From NCBI RefSeq assembly GCF_017310645.1, contig NZ_JAFLRH010000017.1:186001-250000 (forward strand): a stretch of DNA of 64,000 nt, written 5' to 3'. The translations under genes and the position numbers were made by a program. The notes beneath the pieces were generated by a model. That model worked only from the letters and a program-made list of their open reading frames with translations, had not been told where the DNA came from and did not search any database. Of this stretch, positions 61,555 to 64,000 are shown one piece after another (position 1 is the stretch's first letter; every line of letters begins with the position of its first letter). Origin of the DNA: Paradesulfitobacterium ferrireducens. GTDB lineage: Bacteria; Bacillota; Desulfitobacteriia; Desulfitobacteriales; Desulfitobacteriaceae.

Positions 61555-62388
61555 ATGGAAAACGCAGCAGGGTATACTAAGCGGCTGCTCAATCAAGGAG
61601 TCCGGGCCCGCAAGAGCCTGGGACAGAACTTTTTAATTGATGACGGGGTTATACATAATATCATCCGCTTTAGCGGGCTTAAACCGGGTGAGCCTGTGGT
61701 TGAGATCGGGGCGGGACTCGGCGTACTGACCCGGGTGTTGGCCCCGCACGTGAAGCGTTTATGGGCGGTGGAGCTGGAAGAGGAAAAGGTTGAGCTTCTT
61801 AAACGCGAGTTAAGAGAGCTCCCTGTAACCATCGTTCAAGGAGACGCACTGGAGCTTGACTTGCACTCCCTTTGGAAGGGGGAGCGCGGGGTTCTTATCG
61901 GCAATTTGCCTTATTACATCACAAGTCCTTTATTGATGCATTTTCTCGGCCAAAGTGAAAGCCTCAGGCAAATGGTTGTGATGGTTCAGAAAGAGGTGGC
62001 AGACCGCCTTGGAGCGGCCCCGGGGAGTAAAGAGTACGGGGTTTTATCGGTGGCGGTTCAATTGGCAGCGGAGGTGGAAACGCTCTTTAATGTGCCTCCG
62101 CAAGCCTTCCGGCCTCAGCCCAAGGTAACTTCCGCGGTTGTCCGTTTGAGGCTCAGGCCTTATCCGGGTTTGACGGTTGACCAAGGTCAATTGATGCGCA
62201 TCGTCAAGGCGGCTTTCAGCCAACGGCGCAAAACAGTGGGAAATTCTTTGAGCGCGGGCTTGGGTTTGGACAGAAACAAAGGACGGGAATTGTTGGAATT
62301 AGCCGGCATTAATGAACAAAGGCGGGCTGAGACTCTGAGTATTGGGGAATTTCAAGAGCTAACGAAGGCTTGGCAAACAAAGAACTAA
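61555..62388 (+). CDS. ksgA: 16S rRNA dimethyladenosine transferase
   Basis: The 277-residue enzyme shows KSLGQNFLIDDG, the SAM site VEIGAGLGVLTRVL, and the NLPYYITSPLLM catalytic motif. It dimethylates A1518/A1519. Length fits the family. Confidence 0.96.
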   Translation: MENAAGYTKRLLNQGVRARKSLGQNFLIDDGVIHNIIRFSGLKPGEPVVEIGAGLGVLTRVLAPHVKRLWAVELEEEKVELLKRELRELPVTIVQGDALELDLHSLWKGERGVLIGNLPYYITSPLLMHFLGQSESLRQMVVMVQKEVADRLGAAPGSKEYGVLSVAVQLAAEVETLFNVPPQAFRPQPKVTSAVVRLRLRPYPGLTVDQGQLMRIVKAAFSQRRKTVGNSLSAGLGLDRNKGRELLELAGINEQRRAETLSIGEFQELTKAWQTKN

Positions 62389-62427
62389 CTAAACAAATAA
62401 GAACTAACTAAATGCAACTAATTCATA

Positions 62428-62456
62428 TTGACTAAATGAAAAAACAGGCTTAAAAT
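62428..62456 (+). promoter_or_regulatory. sigma-A promoter of the molybdate/tungstate regulator operon
   Basis: TTGACT (62428-62433) and TAAAAT (62451-62456) are spaced by 17 bases, about 35 bases before the start of the HTH gene. Confidence 0.7.
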
Positions 62457-62489
62457 GACATTAGCTTGTGCACAAGTGTGGAGGTAAAG

Positions 62490-63416
62490 ATGAGCTCAAA
62501 TCCTTCCCTCACGGTTGAAGAAGCAGCCGAGTTGTTAAAAATTTCTAAATACACACTTTATGAGTTAATCAAGAAAGGGGAAATCCCTGCTCAGCGGGTG
62601 GGCCGCCAGCTCCGGCTTGACCGGGAAGTGCTTGAACATTATCTGAGGGGCTCAAGGAGTAATTATCAAGCCTTAAGTATTGCCTCAGGTCAGAGAGACG
62701 TGCGCAGCAGCGGAGCAGCGCCAGGGGTTCGCTTTACCGGGAGTCATGACCCGGTGGTCGAACTTCTGCTGGAATTCGGTTCGCATGCAGCCTTAGACCT
62801 GTCTACTTCCTTTGTCGGCAGCATGGAAGGATTGATTGAACTTTATAAAGGACAGGCGGACATCGCAGGGGTTCACCTGTGGGATGACAATACGGAAACG
62901 TACAATCTTCCGTTTGTGAAGTATCTCTTGCCTGGGGAAGAGGTGACGGTTGTTAACCTGGTGCAGCGGGTACAAGGCTGGATTGTGCCTTCCGGGAATC
63001 CCCTGGGGCTTAAATCCTGGGAAGATCTCGGGCGTAAAGGAGTCCGCCTTGTCAACCGGCAAAGGGGTTCAGGCACCCGCCTGAGGCTGGATTCCTATGT
63101 GCACAAGGCCAAACTGAATCCGTCGGCAATCCTCGGCTACGGTCTGGAGGAGAGTACCCACTACGGAGTGGCCTACCGGGTGGCTGCGGGTGAAGCCGAC
63201 GCCGGAATTGGAGTGCAGGCAGCAGCTGACAGATTGGGGCTTGAGTTTATACCCCTATTTAATGAACGGTATGACTTGGTGAGCTGCTCCCCGTTTACAG
63301 GCACTGAGGAATGGCGGCATATACTGGATATCTTAAACTCCGCTGTTTTTCAGAAAGCCGTCCAAAGGCTGGTCGGATATGATACTTCCCTTACGGGGAA
63401 AATTATGAATTTATAG
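62490..63416 (+). CDS. excisionase-type HTH plus periplasmic-binding-like domain regulator (molybdate/tungstate type)
   Basis: The 308-residue protein has an N-terminal winged HTH of the excisionase type (LTVEEAAELLKISKYTLYELI, about 7-27, with QRVGRQLRLD) and a PBP-like domain (about 75-305). SFVGSMEGLIELYKGQADIAG and RQRGSGTRLRLD are characteristic of molybdate/tungstate sensors. It probably binds DNA in response to the oxyanion and controls the tup genes that follow. GGAGGT lies before ATG 62490. Confidence 0.85.
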   Translation: MSSNPSLTVEEAAELLKISKYTLYELIKKGEIPAQRVGRQLRLDREVLEHYLRGSRSNYQALSIASGQRDVRSSGAAPGVRFTGSHDPVVELLLEFGSHAALDLSTSFVGSMEGLIELYKGQADIAGVHLWDDNTETYNLPFVKYLLPGEEVTVVNLVQRVQGWIVPSGNPLGLKSWEDLGRKGVRLVNRQRGSGTRLRLDSYVHKAKLNPSAILGYGLEESTHYGVAYRVAAGEADAGIGVQAAADRLGLEFIPLFNERYDLVSCSPFTGTEEWRHILDILNSAVFQKAVQRLVGYDTSLTGKIMNL

Positions 63417-63430
63417 AAGAGGGGATAAAG

Positions 63431-64000
63431 ATGCGGAAAACTTTCCGTAAACATGGAATGTGGACCATTCTTATCATACTTATGACTGCGCTTGTGCTCA
63501 GTGGGTGCGGCACTGCCGGGAACCAGGGCGGGAGCCAGACAGGCAGCCAGAGTGAGCCTAGCGCCCAACCTCCGAAGCCGGCAAACCCGGACTTGATTCT
63601 CGCGACCACTACCAGTACCGTGGACAGCGGTCTCTTGGATGTGCTGGTTCCGGAATTTGAGAAAAAGACCGGGTATAAAGTAAAGACGATTCCGAACGGC
63701 ACCGGGGCTGCACTGAAAATGGGTGAGGATGGTAATGCCGATGTACTCTTGGTGCATGCTCCGGCTTCAGAGAAGAAACTGGTGGATAATCAAACCGCAA
63801 TTAATTATCAGCTTGTGATGCACAATGACTTTATTATTGTTGGTCCGGCGAATGACCCCGCCGGAGTAAAAGCTACGAAAACGTCAGCTGACGCGTTCAA
63901 AGCGATTGCAGCCAAACAAGCGATTTTCGTTTCCCGCGGGGATGATTCCGGAACGGACAAGAAAGAAAAAGACCTGTGGAAAGCTGCTAAAATAACTCCT
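63431..64000 (+). CDS. tupA: tungstate ABC transporter substrate-binding lipoprotein TupA (3' end cut by window edge)
   Basis: The 190 visible residues start with a lipoprotein signal ending LVLSGC (Cys26). The TupA signature LATTTSTVDSGLLDVLVPEFE and IPNGTGAALKMGEDGNADV follow. No stop occurs before base 64000. TupA captures tungstate for TupBC; tungsten would serve aldehyde:ferredoxin oxidoreductase or formate dehydrogenase-type enzymes. It lies 14 bases after the regulator gene. Confidence 0.93.
   Translation, partial: MRKTFRKHGMWTILIILMTALVLSGCGTAGNQGGSQTGSQSEPSAQPPKPANPDLILATTTSTVDSGLLDVLVPEFEKKTGYKVKTIPNGTGAALKMGEDGNADVLLVHAPASEKKLVDNQTAINYQLVMHNDFIIVGPANDPAGVKATKTSADAFKAIAAKQAIFVSRGDDSGTDKKEKDLWKAAKITP

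Overview
The window looks like a chromosomal segment of an endospore-forming, anaerobic member of the Clostridia, most like the Desulfitobacterium/Desulfosporosinus group of Peptococcaceae. The reasons are sporulation and germination genes (spoVAC/AD/AE, cotJC, bofA, gin, GerA/B/C, cwlD, a YtvI-like gene), the Bacillus-type order SRP RNA-dnaX-ybaB-recR-bofA and gin-yaaO-yaaQ-holB-ricT-yabA-rsmI-abrB-metG-tatD-yabE-rnmV-ksgA, a membrane-bound [NiFe] hydrogenase, a 2-oxoacid:ferredoxin oxidoreductase and a tungstate transporter. The species assignment is inference.

Region by region: 1-5 kb holds a DUF1015 protein (cut by the left edge), a small PAS protein, a ClC chloride carrier and an amino-acid permease. 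5.2-12.9 kb is one operon for a compact Hyf/Hyc-type (group 4) hydrogenase, whose ferredoxin-like and small subunits are fused. 12.9-15.1 kb is an accessory island: toxin-antitoxin genes (a hicB remnant, a Fic/Doc toxin, hepT-mntA) separated by three related, palindromic, roughly 75-90 bp repeats that resemble integron attC sites, bordered by gene fragments. 15.3-20.5 kb has an ion-channel-like gene and a minus-strand sporulation operon (DUF1657, DUF421-DUF1657 fusion, spoVAC, spoVAD, spoVAE, DUF1657) that resembles the spoVA operon linked to spore heat resistance in Bacillus, plus a divergent DUF421-DUF4363 pair. 20.6-22.7 kb holds cotJC followed by decayed duplicates and gene fragments. 22.7-35.3 kb carries a lipid glycosyltransferase, a YiiX-like hydrolase, DUF1657, htpG, pduL, a secreted protein with three cell-wall-binding repeats and four rhodanese domains, a probable selenocysteine-containing glutaredoxin, a phasin-like gene, a UbiB kinase and a YtvI-like permease.

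35.3-64 kb is mostly conserved core: a second DUF421-DUF4363 pair, tRNA-Ser, SRP RNA, dnaX-ybaB-recR-bofA, a P-loop gene with a four-gene 2-oxoacid:ferredoxin oxidoreductase, a gerABC-type germinant receptor operon, the gin-to-ksgA run, and a molybdate/tungstate-type regulator with tupA, which is cut by the right edge.

The two strongest unusual signals are the attC-like cassette array with toxin-antitoxin cargo (about 12.9-14.9 kb) and the in-frame UGA at 31925, which sits exactly where a glutaredoxin CPYC motif has its first cysteine and is followed by a SECIS-like hairpin.
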